64,000 nucleotides of DNA from JAENVT01 sp031430695 (GTDB lineage Bacteria > Actinomycetota > Acidimicrobiia > Acidimicrobiales > Ilumatobacteraceae): positions 1-64,000 of the forward strand of contig JANPBZ010000206.1 in assembly GCA_031430695.1 (NCBI GenBank), in the 5' to 3' direction. Below are positions 44,490-52,182 of the stretch, in pieces (position 1 is the first letter of the stretch; every line of letters starts with the position of its first letter). Under the pieces are notes generated by a model. It was not told where the DNA came from. It searched no databases and saw only the letters and a list, made by a program, of their open reading frames with translations. The position numbers and the translations under genes are program-made.

Positions 44490-45779
44490 ATGCGACCCGC
44501 AACAGGTCACGTGGCCGAATGCATCAACGCTGCGTTACGGCACGCTGAAGCGGCGGCGCTCGCGATCCTGGAGAGGCGCGACGACGACGCGTTGGCCGAG
44601 GCGGCGGCGGTGGACCGAGCCTTGCCGATCGCTGGTGAGGTTGTGGCGGTCAAGGCCTGCTTCGACGTCGCCGGATGGACGACTCACGCCGGCTCGGCGG
44701 TGCTCGCCGATGCTCCCCTCGCTACCGCCGACGCCCCCATGGTCAGCGCGCTGCGATCTGCGGGGGCGATCGTGTTGGCTCAGACCAACATGACCGAGTT
44801 CGCGTACGGCGCTCTGGGCTTGAACAGCACCTACGGCACGCCCACGACTCCGTTGCGACCGGGGGAGCGACGCGTCAGCGGCGGCTCGACGTCGGGCGGC
44901 GCGGTCGCCGTCGCGCTCGGCTTGGCCGACATCGCCCTGGGGTCTGACACCAGCGGGTCGATCCGCATCCCTGCAGCCTTCTGTGGCGTCGCCGGTTTCA
45001 AACCGTCGCAGGGCCGATACCCATCCGGTGGAATGATCCCGCTGGCGCCGACCTTCGACGCGCCGGGTCTCATCGCGTCCACAGCGGCACATGTGCGCCG
45101 CATCGACACCGCACTGGTCGATGGTGGCCGCGGGCCATCGTCGGCTGGCTCGATGGGTGACCTCCACATGTTGATCCCGCGAGACGCGATCGACGCCGGT
45201 GACACCGATCCAGAAGTTCTGGAGCGGTTCGCGCACTGGCTGCGAGTGCTTGCCGCGGCGGGAGTGAGGCTCACCGAGACCGACCTACCGATGTTGACCG
45301 AAGCGAGCCTCGCGGCTCGCGAGGGCTCGGTGATCGCGGTCGAGGCGTTCGACTGGCATCGCGATCTGATCGCCGACCAGTTCGACCGATACGACCCGCG
45401 AGTTGGGCCGCGCATCCAGCACGGTGCTGAGGTGCTGGCAAGCGAGTACGTCGCCGCGTTGCGAAAGCTCGGCGACTGCATGCGGCGGTACGACACTGCG
45501 CTCGAGGGCGCCGATGCGATTCTGACGCCAACTGTCCCGGTGCTTCCGCCCCGCGTTGTCGACATACAGACGATGCAGGCGTACCTCGCCATGAATACCG
45601 AAGTGCTCCGGTTGACCGAGTTCGCCAATCGACTCGATCTACCCAGCGTCAGCCTGCCCGGCGACGTCACCGATCGGCAGCCGATCGGGTTGATGCTCAC
45701 CGGTCGGCGAGGCGGCGATGCCGCACTGCTTGATCTCGGCGTGCTGTTGGAACGGTGCATTGCCGCCGCCGGGGAGTGA
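44490..45779 (+). CDS. Amidase signature family hydrolase
   Basis: A 429-aa amidase. The Ser-cisSer-Lys triad is in VAVKACFD (Lys55), GGSTSGGAVAVALGLADIAL (cis-Ser about 133-135) and GSDTSGSIRIPAAFCGVAGF (Ser about 155-157). Length and layout fit GatA/aryl-acylamidase relatives; substrate unknown. ATG 44490 follows an in-frame GTG 44487; either may be used. The ectoine synthase gene starts 13 bases after its stop, so they are probably one transcript. Confidence 0.88.
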   Translation: MRPATGHVAECINAALRHAEAAALAILERRDDDALAEAAAVDRALPIAGEVVAVKACFDVAGWTTHAGSAVLADAPLATADAPMVSALRSAGAIVLAQTNMTEFAYGALGLNSTYGTPTTPLRPGERRVSGGSTSGGAVAVALGLADIALGSDTSGSIRIPAAFCGVAGFKPSQGRYPSGGMIPLAPTFDAPGLIASTAAHVRRIDTALVDGGRGPSSAGSMGDLHMLIPRDAIDAGDTDPEVLERFAHWLRVLAAAGVRLTETDLPMLTEASLAAREGSVIAVEAFDWHRDLIADQFDRYDPRVGPRIQHGAEVLASEYVAALRKLGDCMRRYDTALEGADAILTPTVPVLPPRVVDIQTMQAYLAMNTEVLRLTEFANRLDLPSVSLPGDVTDRQPIGLMLTGRRGGDAALLDLGVLLERCIAAAGE

Positions 45780-45792
45780 CTAGCTTCGGCTC

Positions 45793-46179
45793 ATGATCAT
45801 CGTTCGCTCGCAAGACATCGCCAATACAGCCCGCCACGTATCTGGTCCTGGTTGGGACAGCAAGCGGATGATCGTCAAAGGCGATGGCATGGGCTACTCC
45901 GTTCACGAGACGCGGATCCTGGAGGGTGCCGAGAGCCACCTCCATTACAAGCACCACCTCGAAACCAACTACTGCGTCTCCGGCGAGGGTGAGGTCGTCG
46001 ACGTGGCGACGGGGGAGACCTTTCAGATTCGCCCCGGCACGATCTACGCCCTCGATCGACACGACGAGCACATCCTGCGTGCAACCAAGGGCGACCTGCA
46101 CCTCGTGTGCGTGTTCAACCCTCCAGTCACCGGAACCGAGACCCACAACGCCGACGGCGGCTACGAACCACCCGACTGA
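45793..46179 (+). CDS. ectC: Orphan L-ectoine synthase
   Basis: A 128-aa cupin that closes N-gamma-acetyl-diaminobutyrate to ectoine. The match to EctC runs through the protein: GDGMGYSVHETRILEGAESH, LHYKHHLETNYCVSGEGEV, the metal-site residues in that cupin, IRPGTIYALDRHDEHILRA and LVCVFNPPVTGTETH. The usual partners ectA and ectB are not in the window; an amidase lies directly upstream. Orphan EctC proteins are known, and can act on other N-acylated amino acids, so a link with the amidase is plausible (inference). A palindrome follows. Confidence 0.88.
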   Translation: MIIVRSQDIANTARHVSGPGWDSKRMIVKGDGMGYSVHETRILEGAESHLHYKHHLETNYCVSGEGEVVDVATGETFQIRPGTIYALDRHDEHILRATKGDLHLVCVFNPPVTGTETHNADGGYEPPD

Positions 46180-46185
46180 GATCTG

Positions 46186-46234
46186 ACGGAGTGTTTGGCA
46201 TCAAGACACCCCGGGCGGGCGCCAGACACTCCGT
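46186..46234. repeat. GC-rich palindrome, GAGTGTTT type (possible terminator)
   Basis: Arms ACGGAGTGTTTGGC (46186-46199) and GCCAGACACTCCGT (46221-46234) pair with one G-T wobble. The loop core CACCCCGGGCGGG is shared with the inner hairpin at 21893-21932. It starts 6 bases after the ectC stop. Confidence 0.75.
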
Positions 46235-46303
46235 TGAGAGTATGAGGCAGCTTGCCGTCGACGGCGACCCCGCCACCGCAGTGCCGTCGGCCGCACCGAT
46301 CAG

Positions 46304-46777
46304 CTAACTGTCGTGGATCTGCTGAGCGAGGTAGTGCGCATCGCCGACCTGGCGTACGAGCTCGAGCTGAGCCTCGAGCCAGTCGGCGTGAGATTCCTCG
46401 CCCAGCAGGATGCTCTCGAGTAATTCGCGACTTCCGTTGTCACTCAACTCCACGCAGCGGGCGATGCCCCGATTGAGCCGCTCGATCGCCTCGCGCTCGA
46501 GGTCGAGAGCGAGCTGCAGCTTCTCGACGGCGGTTTCTCCGACTCGGACCGTGCCGACGCGCTGAAGGTTGGGCAACCCATCGAGGTACAAGATGCGCTC
46601 GATGAGTTTGTCGGCGTCATGCATTTCGTCGATCGATTCATCGCGGAAGCGCTTGCCCAGACGTTGGTATCCCCAGTTCTGGAGCATCTTCGCGTCGACG
46701 AAGTATTGGTTGATCGCGGTCAGCTCGCTCGTCAAAACATCGTTCAGCAACTCGATGACGTCGTCGTGGCCCTTCAT
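46304..46777 (-). CDS. bfr: Bacterioferritin
   Basis: A 157-aa heme-type ferritin storing iron as a mineral in a 24-mer shell. Ferroxidase ligands lie in LTSELTAINQYFVDAKML (first Glu), DESIDEMHDADKLIERIL (Glu, His; Met is the heme axial ligand) and LLGEESHADWLEAQLEL (Glu, His). ATG at 46775-46777 has a strong AAGGAG 4 bases upstream. It is the third gene of an iron-storage operon and lies 28 bases after bfd. Confidence 0.93.
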   Translation of the reverse strand: MKGHDDVIELLNDVLTSELTAINQYFVDAKMLQNWGYQRLGKRFRDESIDEMHDADKLIERILYLDGLPNLQRVGTVRVGETAVEKLQLALDLEREAIERLNRGIARCVELSDNGSRELLESILLGEESHADWLEAQLELVRQVGDAHYLAQQIHDS

Positions 46778-46805
46778 AGTGCTCCTTCGGTAACGTCGCG
46801 ACGTT

Positions 46806-47000
46806 CTACGCAGCGTGCTCCGACTGAGTCTTGCCGACGTCGCCGTATTCGGCAAGGAGTCGCTGCAGCTCGGGCCAGCAGCCGCCGCAGCGACTGCCAG
46901 CGGTGCAGAGTGAGGCGAGATCGTCGACGCTGTCGGCGCCAGCACAGATGGCGGCGTGCACCGTGCGGTCGGTCACTGCCTGGCAACTGCACACGACCAC
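46806..47000 (-). CDS. bfd: Bacterioferritin-associated [2Fe-2S] ferredoxin
   Basis: A 64-aa protein whose family reduces ferric iron in bacterioferritin to release it. Cluster ligands are CSC at the N-terminus (VVVCSCQAVTDRTVHAAI) and CGGC in AGSRCGGCWPELQRLLAEY. Start GTG 46998-47000, two bases after the upstream stop; the longer frame above it is not used. Co-encoded with bfr as in many bacteria. Confidence 0.88.
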   Translation of the reverse strand: MVVCSCQAVTDRTVHAAICAGADSVDDLASLCTAGSRCGGCWPELQRLLAEYGDVGKTQSEHAA

Positions 47001-47002
47001 GG

Positions 47003-47242
47003 TCAGCCGCCCCGCTGGATCTCGGTGGGTCGACCGGTCTTGACACGGCTGGGAACACCGGCCTCGATCAACGCTTGCGCGGCACGCAGTGGAACACGGA
47101 TGGTGCGGGGGAGCCGATGGGTGATGCCGGTGACTTCGGCGGTGGTGCCCTGCTCGTCGACGGTCAGGCACACGGACTCGACTCGACGGAACCCGAGCGC
47201 GGATACCGACGGGCGTGCGACGCCTGGTACGACATCGACCAT
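47003..47242 (-). CDS. Small conserved-looking protein of unknown function in the ferritin operon
   Basis: A 79-aa protein, MVDVVPGVARPSVSALGFRR at the start and VPLRAAQALIEAGVPSRVKT near the end. ATG at 47240-47242 is preceded by AAGGAGG with 5-base spacing, one of the best ribosome binding sites in the window. It is mostly predicted beta strand then helix; no metal-binding Cys/His set is evident. As the first gene of an operon with bfd and bfr behind an iron-box-like operator, a role in iron storage or sensing is likely, but no family was recognised. Confidence 0.7.
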   Translation of the reverse strand: MVDVVPGVARPSVSALGFRRVESVCLTVDEQGTTAEVTGITHRLPRTIRVPLRAAQALIEAGVPSRVKTGRPTEIQRGG

Positions 47243-47290
47243 CCGAACCTCCTTCGCGGCGACGGGCCTTCTCGGCAACCAGCCTTCTCC

Positions 47291-47318
47291 AAGTATATTA
47301 GGCATACCTAATATACTT
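47291..47318 (-). promoter_or_regulatory. Predicted DtxR/IdeR-type operator of the ferritin operon
   Basis: A perfect 12-bp inverted repeat, AAGTATATTAGG / CCTAATATACTT, separated by CATA. It contains TTAGG(N4)CCTAA, resembling operators of DtxR-superfamily metal regulators, and lies 49 bases upstream of the first gene (47242). The strongly AT-rich sequence stands out. It probably overlaps the promoter and makes the operon respond to iron or manganese (inference); spacing differs from the 19-bp IdeR consensus. Confidence 0.68.
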
Positions 47319-47348
47319 TGCAACTGATTGCCGAGAAGTGAGGTTCGT

Positions 47349-48425
47349 TCAGCCCCAGCGCTGCGGATCGTCGGGGTTCAGCCCCAGGCACAGCTTGCCG
47401 ACCAGCTCGTGGGCCAGCAAGGTGTTGCCGGGGTGGAAGCGGCCCATGCGCACGTCGCGGAAGATCTGCTCGAGGCGGTTGCCCTTGAAAACTGCACTGC
47501 CGCCCGACAGATCCATGGCCCGATCGACGATGTCGTAGGCCTGATTGATGATGAAGTGACGAGCACCCACCAGACGAACAGGCCAATCGGCATGTGGTAC
47601 GCCGGTGGCCCAGTCGGTGGTCACTCGCTCGAGCAGCGCCTCGCAGGCGTCGAGGGAAATGCGCATCTCCGACACGTTGTGCTGCACCTCGGGGTGGTGG
47701 GCCATCGAGCGGGTCAGCGCGACCGATGTGCGCTTCGGCATGCGGTCGACCGTGATGTCGAATGCGCGGCGGGCAGCGCCCAAGTAGACGGTCGCGAACC
47801 CCATCAGGGCCCAGGCGAAGACGCCGACTTGGAACATGCCGGCGCCGGCAAAGCCCGCCGGGCAAACCAGCACGATGTTCTCGTCAGCCACGAATGCCCG
47901 ATCGAGCACCGTGTCGTGGCTCTGCGTTGCCCGCATGCCAAGGGTGTCCCAGGTCTCGATGATCTCGTAGCCGGCCGTGTTGCGGGGCAGGAAGCCGTGG
48001 ACGATCTTCGGGTTTTCCGGGTCGGAAGTGTCCATCGCGTGGAATCCGGCGAGGGTCCATACTGGCGAGAGGCTGCCGAAGATCTCGCCGGCGGCGGCTC
48101 GTTCGAGCATCCAGCGGCACGAGGTGTCGCCGGAGCGAAGGAGGTCGGCGGCGACGCCGGTCCAGTACAGATGCATGTTGACGGCAACGGCTGTTGCCGG
48201 CGCGTAGTAAGCGAGGCGGCCCTGCAGTCGGGCGACCTCGTCGAGCCGCAGGCCTGCGCCTCCGAACTCGGTGGGCACGGCAGCGAGCAGGTACCCCGAC
48301 TGGCGGAGTTCGTCCCAATCCTCGTCGAAGAAGCGGTTTTCGCGGTCGTAGATGGCCGCCCGAGTGTCGAACCGAGCGAGCATCTCGTCGGTCAACAGTT
48401 CGGTCGTGGTGGTCATGGTCGTCAT
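47349..48425 (-). CDS. Acyl-CoA dehydrogenase family protein with apparent internal deletion
   Basis: A 358-aa acyl-CoA dehydrogenase-fold protein; relatives are about 395-400 aa. Normal parts: LLAAVPTEFGGAGLRLDEVA, WDTLGMRATQSHDTVLDRAF, DLSGGSAVFKGNRLEQIFRD and VRMGRFHPGNTLLAHELVGK. Between ERAAAGEIFG and SLSPVWT about 40 residues of the usual flavin-contact beta domain are missing, in frame; the two ends share the sequence GATCTTCGGC-like, as expected of recombination between short repeats. The lost part contains FAD-contact residues, so activity is doubtful. Start ATG 48425. Confidence 0.75.
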   Translation of the reverse strand: MTTMTTTTELLTDEMLARFDTRAAIYDRENRFFDEDWDELRQSGYLLAAVPTEFGGAGLRLDEVARLQGRLAYYAPATAVAVNMHLYWTGVAADLLRSGDTSCRWMLERAAAGEIFGSLSPVWTLAGFHAMDTSDPENPKIVHGFLPRNTAGYEIIETWDTLGMRATQSHDTVLDRAFVADENIVLVCPAGFAGAGMFQVGVFAWALMGFATVYLGAARRAFDITVDRMPKRTSVALTRSMAHHPEVQHNVSEMRISLDACEALLERVTTDWATGVPHADWPVRLVGARHFIINQAYDIVDRAMDLSGGSAVFKGNRLEQIFRDVRMGRFHPGNTLLAHELVGKLCLGLNPDDPQRWG

Positions 48426-48470
48426 GTGATGTCTCCAGGTTCAGGATTGGTTGTCGTGACGACGACGATT

Positions 48471-48690
48471 TCAGCTGGCCGGTACAGGCCCGAATTGCTC
48501 GACTGCGACGATGACATCAGCAGGGATTCCCAGGCGAGCCGCTGCCTCGATGAGAGCCTCCGGGTTGGGGGCCTCGTAGAGGCAATAGGTCTTCTTCTTG
48601 TCGGCGGACAGAAACGAGTACACCCAGCGGACGCCGACATCATCGTTGACCAGCCGAATTCCGGCATAGTCGAGTACGTCAACAGGCGGA
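48471..48690 (-). pseudogene. DUF4242-like protein, N-terminal part lost
   Basis: The reverse strand reads DYAGIRLVNDDVGVRWVYSF, then LSADKKKTYCLYEAPNPEAL and IEAAARLGIPADVIVAVEQF to TGA at 48471-48473. This resembles the C-terminal two-thirds of DUF4242 (small nickel-binding-like) proteins. No in-frame start codon exists upstream before other sequence begins, so only a fragment remains, abutting the LuxR fragment on the other strand. Confidence 0.62.
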
Positions 48691-48739
48691 GGATCATTTC
48701 CGCAGTGCCCTGGCTGTCGCCGATCGCAGCGAATCGCCG

Positions 48740-49135
48740 GTGTGGAAGGCGCGTGTGCAGCATGATTGGGCGTTGCTGGCCGCAGCCAGTCACGACATGG
48801 TTACGGCTGACTCGTTGGCCAGGCAGGCCCACGCCACAGCGCTAGCGCTGGGCATGGAGGCGCTGGCTGCACAATCCGCTTCGATACTGGATCGAACGCA
48901 GGTGCAGGCCTCGACGACGACACACGACGGCATGTCATCACGCGAGCTCGACGTGTTGCGTTTGATCGCTGAGGGTCGATCGAATCGCGAGATCGGCGAG
49001 CAGTTGTTCATCAGCCAGCACACTGCCGCCAACCACGTGCGTTCAATTCTGCAGAAGACCGGCTGCGGCAATCGCGCCGAAGCTGCGGCATACGCCGTGC
49101 ACCGGCGACTGGTGCAACGACCCTCGCACACCTGA
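48740..49135 (+). CDS. LuxR-type HTH protein, truncated N-terminus
   Basis: A 131-aa frame from GTG 48740. The C-terminal GerE-type HTH is complete: MSSRELDVLRLIAEGRSNRE, IGEQLFISQHTAANHVRSIL and LQKTGCGNRAEAAAYAVHRR. Ahead of it is a single TPR-like stretch (about 48688 onward: QQAEDHFRSALAVADR) that in relatives ends a large ATPase/TPR regulator of 900 aa or so; the rest is missing. It may be a remnant, or a short stand-alone DNA-binding protein. It precedes a Rieske oxygenase gene by 10 bases. Confidence 0.68.
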   Translation: MWKARVQHDWALLAAASHDMVTADSLARQAHATALALGMEALAAQSASILDRTQVQASTTTHDGMSSRELDVLRLIAEGRSNREIGEQLFISQHTAANHVRSILQKTGCGNRAEAAAYAVHRRLVQRPSHT

Positions 49136-49145
49136 TGGTGTACCG

Positions 49146-50153
49146 ATGTCCGACTACCGTCGGCGAACAATGACCGTGCTGGTGGGCAACCTTCACCCGG
49201 AGTTTCGAGCCTTCTGGCATCCCGTGGCGTGGTCGCACGAAGTAGCCGGAGATCCGTTGGGCGTCACGCTGCTGGGCGAACCGCTGGTCGTCGTGCGTCG
49301 CTCGAGCGCGATCGCCGTGTTCCTCGACGAATGCCCGCATCGCGGGGCGCCGTTGAGTCTCGGCCGGCTCGAGGCGGATGAACTGGTATGTGCGTTCCAC
49401 GGTTGGCGATTCGGGCCCGACGGAGCGGCCACATGCATCCCCGCGCTCGGCGCAGGCGCACCCATCCCGTCGCGAGCGCGGCTCGGGCAACCTGCCGCGG
49501 TGTGCGAACGCTACGGCGTGGTCTGGGTTGCGCTCGAGCAACCGCGGCTGGAGATCCCGTCGTGGCCGGATGGCGACGACGAGCGCTTGGGGGGCTTCTC
49601 GCCGTCCGCGCACACCTCCGAAGTGCTCGCGGCCTACCAGACCGACAACCTGCTGGATTCGAGTCACTTTCCGTTCCTTCACGACTCGTTGGGCTCACGA
49701 AATCCGCTTGCGACGGAGCAGGAGGTCGTCGCCCAGCACGAGCTCGGCTTCTCCACGGTGCAGCGTAAGTTGGCCGACGACAACTTCTCGACAGAGGGGT
49801 GGCTGCGGTACACGTACGCAGCGCCGTTCACTGTTCTACTGCGCAGCGAAGAGCCCGATGGTGCGCTTCGCCAGTCGTTCTTCCAGGCGATCCAACCGAT
49901 CGACGAGCGACGAACACGACTGTTCTTCATGGTGCGGGTCCCCGAGACCGACCCGACCATGGTGAGCGAACTGCTCGCCCAGGAGGAGATCGTGCAACAG
50001 GAGGATCTGTGGATCACCGCAGCGTTGCGGCGCAATGGCATGCCGCTGGTCGGTGCCCCCGACCTGCACGTGCGGTCCGATGGCAATGCCATCCTGTTCC
50101 GTCGGGTGATGCGCCAGCTTGTCGATCCGCTTGCCGGCTCGCCGCAGGAATGA
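49146..50153 (+). CDS. Rieske [2Fe-2S] aromatic ring-hydroxylating/demethylating oxygenase
   Basis: A 335-aa oxygenase alpha subunit of VanA/ligand-demethylase type. Rieske ligands are Cys63 and His65 in ECPHRGAPLSLGR and Cys82 and His85 in LVCAFHGWRFGPDG. The mononuclear iron site is in TDNLLDSSHFPFLHDSLG (about residues 166-183). In-frame ATG 49170 (MTVLVGNLHPEFR) is an alternative start. It is coupled by a 4-base overlap (ATGA) to a 170-aa protein. No ferredoxin or reductase is nearby. Compared with the shortened copy at 43254, this one is complete. Confidence 0.87.
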   Translation: MSDYRRRTMTVLVGNLHPEFRAFWHPVAWSHEVAGDPLGVTLLGEPLVVVRRSSAIAVFLDECPHRGAPLSLGRLEADELVCAFHGWRFGPDGAATCIPALGAGAPIPSRARLGQPAAVCERYGVVWVALEQPRLEIPSWPDGDDERLGGFSPSAHTSEVLAAYQTDNLLDSSHFPFLHDSLGSRNPLATEQEVVAQHELGFSTVQRKLADDNFSTEGWLRYTYAAPFTVLLRSEEPDGALRQSFFQAIQPIDERRTRLFFMVRVPETDPTMVSELLAQEEIVQQEDLWITAALRRNGMPLVGAPDLHVRSDGNAILFRRVMRQLVDPLAGSPQE

Positions 50154-50662
50154 CTCCGCCGGCACGTCCCTGGTTCGTCGGCGCATGGCGTCGCCGGTCG
50201 ATCACGGTTCCGGGCGGGCAGCCCACCGAGCCATGCGAGGCATGGTGGATACAGTCGGGCGAGGCTTTCGTCGATGTCAGGGTCGCTCTGTCCGGCCTGG
50301 AGCACAACCGCCTGCCGTACTCATCGACCCGTGTCTTCGCCGGTCGATTCGAGATCGCCGACCGCGAGGTGCGTTGGCATGTCGTATTGGATTCCGATGG
50401 GCTGGTGCCGCGCACCGATCGGGCGGCGGCCGCAGGTCTGTATCTCGCGCCGGATGATCCGCTCCTGATGATCGAGGATGCGCCTGGACGGTTTCGCGAG
50501 GAATGGGTGCAGCATGGTGCCGACGGCGATGTCGAGTTCGTGAGCGCAGCACACATCGTGGCGGTCCGCGTCGGCCCGATCAGTGCAGTCGTGATGTCGG
50601 CCGGAACGTCGGTCGTCGGACGAATCTGGCATCCGGAGGGATCGATAGGGATCGATGCCTGA
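50150..50662 (+). CDS. Uncharacterised protein coupled to Rieske oxygenase
   Basis: A 170-aa soluble protein starting MTPPARPWFVGAWRRRSITV; strands such as EAWWIQSGEAFVDVRVAL, VRWHVVLDSDGLVPRTDRAA and FVSAAHIVAVRVGPISAVVM suggest a small beta barrel of lipocalin-like type. ATG 50150 overlaps the Rieske stop. I recognise no family; co-translation implies a shared substrate or an accessory role. Confidence 0.75.
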   Translation: MTPPARPWFVGAWRRRSITVPGGQPTEPCEAWWIQSGEAFVDVRVALSGLEHNRLPYSSTRVFAGRFEIADREVRWHVVLDSDGLVPRTDRAAAAGLYLAPDDPLLMIEDAPGRFREEWVQHGADGDVEFVSAAHIVAVRVGPISAVVMSAGTSVVGRIWHPEGSIGIDA

Positions 50663-50667
50663 ACGGG

Positions 50668-51414
50668 TCAGCTGAGCTCGTTGATGTCGCCGATCAGGGC
50701 GACAAGTCCGGCCACCGCGATCAGCAGCCAGACCGCACGAATGAGGACGGTGGTCGCGGCAACCGCGCGGACGCTCTGGACGATTTGGACATCGCGCACC
50801 AGCACACAAAAGACGATGGCAGCAGCGGCAAATGGCACACCCACAATCGTGATCGGGAACAAAACGATGGACAGGATGGGCAACACCCATCGTCGTCGAC
50901 CGCGAGCTGTCCACGATCCGGTCCGACCCACCGCGTCGACAGAGACCGCGAGAGCGACGCCGAACAACGCCGGCAGGGCGACGAAGAGACTGATCGCCAA
51001 CCACATGGGCTTCAAGACGGTGAAGTCGATGCCGTCGGCATGAACGAGCATCGAGCCGGCCACGGCGCCTGCTGCCAGGCCGATCGTGAGGCGACGGAAC
51101 CATCTCGGGCCCATCAACCACGGCACGACCAACATGTACACACCCGCACCGATGACACCGACGAAAGCACCGAGTTGCAAGAGGTTGTAGGTGCCACCGA
51201 GGGTGAACTCGCCAATGGTGAAGCCGTCGTCGCTCTCGACGCCGTTGACGCTGTCGGGTGAGGTGATGCGCAGCACGAACATAGCCACGCGGCTTCCTAC
51301 CCCGACCACCAACACGCCCACAGGTATGCCGCCGACGATCAGCACACGCAACAGCTCCACGATGCGTCGAAATCGCTGGTCGTGAACGTCTTGGGCTGCC
51401 TGTTCGAGGTTCAT
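50668..51414 (-). CDS. Integral membrane protein, unknown
   Basis: A 248-aa protein with about six hydrophobic segments (for example VLIVGGIPVGVLVVGVGSRV, LSIVLFPITIVGVPFAAAAI, VWLLIAVAGLVALIGDINEL). The first TM-flanking part resembles membrane proteins seen near ECF sigma genes. It is divergent from the sigma factor at 51592 with a 177-base gap. No function is suggested. Confidence 0.75.
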   Translation of the reverse strand: MNLEQAAQDVHDQRFRRIVELLRVLIVGGIPVGVLVVGVGSRVAMFVLRITSPDSVNGVESDDGFTIGEFTLGGTYNLLQLGAFVGVIGAGVYMLVVPWLMGPRWFRRLTIGLAAGAVAGSMLVHADGIDFTVLKPMWLAISLFVALPALFGVALAVSVDAVGRTGSWTARGRRRWVLPILSIVLFPITIVGVPFAAAAIVFCVLVRDVQIVQSVRAVAATTVLIRAVWLLIAVAGLVALIGDINELS

Positions 51415-51591
51415 TGCTCAGTACAGACGAACTCGGCACGAGAATGGGTGACATCGACGTGAGATTCGTGTCACCCGAATCGCCGACCAGTTCGTCAGTC
51501 TTTCTGTGACGTCCGACCACTTCGTGGCAAGCTTCAGTCGGTGGCTGGCGAGCGATGTGATGGCGAGCATGCGTTGTCCTGGTGAGACGCG

Positions 51592-52182
51592 ATGAATCTC
51601 GTTCTTGTTCGGCCACGTTCGCCGCGCATGGTTCCGCTGCTCTGGTCGGTCGTCGTCGCCAAACTGCAGGGCGAGGCGATCAGCAGCGAGACCGAGCAAC
51701 TGGTGGTGCGGCTGTTTCAAACGGAGGGTCGCTCGCTGGTTCGTCTGGCGCGATTGTTCGTCGATGACAGAGATGCTGCTGAGGATCTCGTCCAGGAAGC
51801 ATTCCTTCGACTGGCTCGGCACGCCGGCAAGATCGACGAGATCGAGCGGGCGCCGGCCTACCTGCGGTCGATCGTGCTGAACCTCGCTCGCGATCACAAT
51901 CGTCGCGGGTTGGTGTCGTTGCGTCACCACGCGACCAGCGGCCGCGAAATCGATGTGGTCGACGGGGTCGGCGACGAACTCGTGCGCTCCGAGGAGCATC
52001 GTCGCGTGATCGACGCAGTGCGCGGGCTCCCCGCCCGTCAGCGTGACTGCATCACCTTGCGGTACTTCGAGGAGTACGCGATCGACCGGATCGCGTCGAC
52101 GCTCGGGTTGTCGGTCAACTCGGTGAAGACCCATCTTCGACGAGCAATGGCTGCACTCGATCGATCGCTGGGTGAGTCGTGA
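51592..52182 (+). CDS. ECF-type RNA polymerase sigma factor
   Basis: A 196-aa sigma-70 family factor. Region 2 is DRDAAEDLVQEAFLRLARHA with the -10 recognition helix APAYLRSIVLNLARDHNRR; region 4 is LPARQRDCITLRYFEEYAID and IASTLGLSVNSVKTHLRRAM. Start ATG 51592; 51631 is an internal ATG. Its stop overlaps the next gene's GTG (GTGA), which encodes a membrane protein, the usual pattern for an ECF/anti-sigma pair. Confidence 0.9.
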   Translation: MNLVLVRPRSPRMVPLLWSVVVAKLQGEAISSETEQLVVRLFQTEGRSLVRLARLFVDDRDAAEDLVQEAFLRLARHAGKIDEIERAPAYLRSIVLNLARDHNRRGLVSLRHHATSGREIDVVDGVGDELVRSEEHRRVIDAVRGLPARQRDCITLRYFEEYAIDRIASTLGLSVNSVKTHLRRAMAALDRSLGES

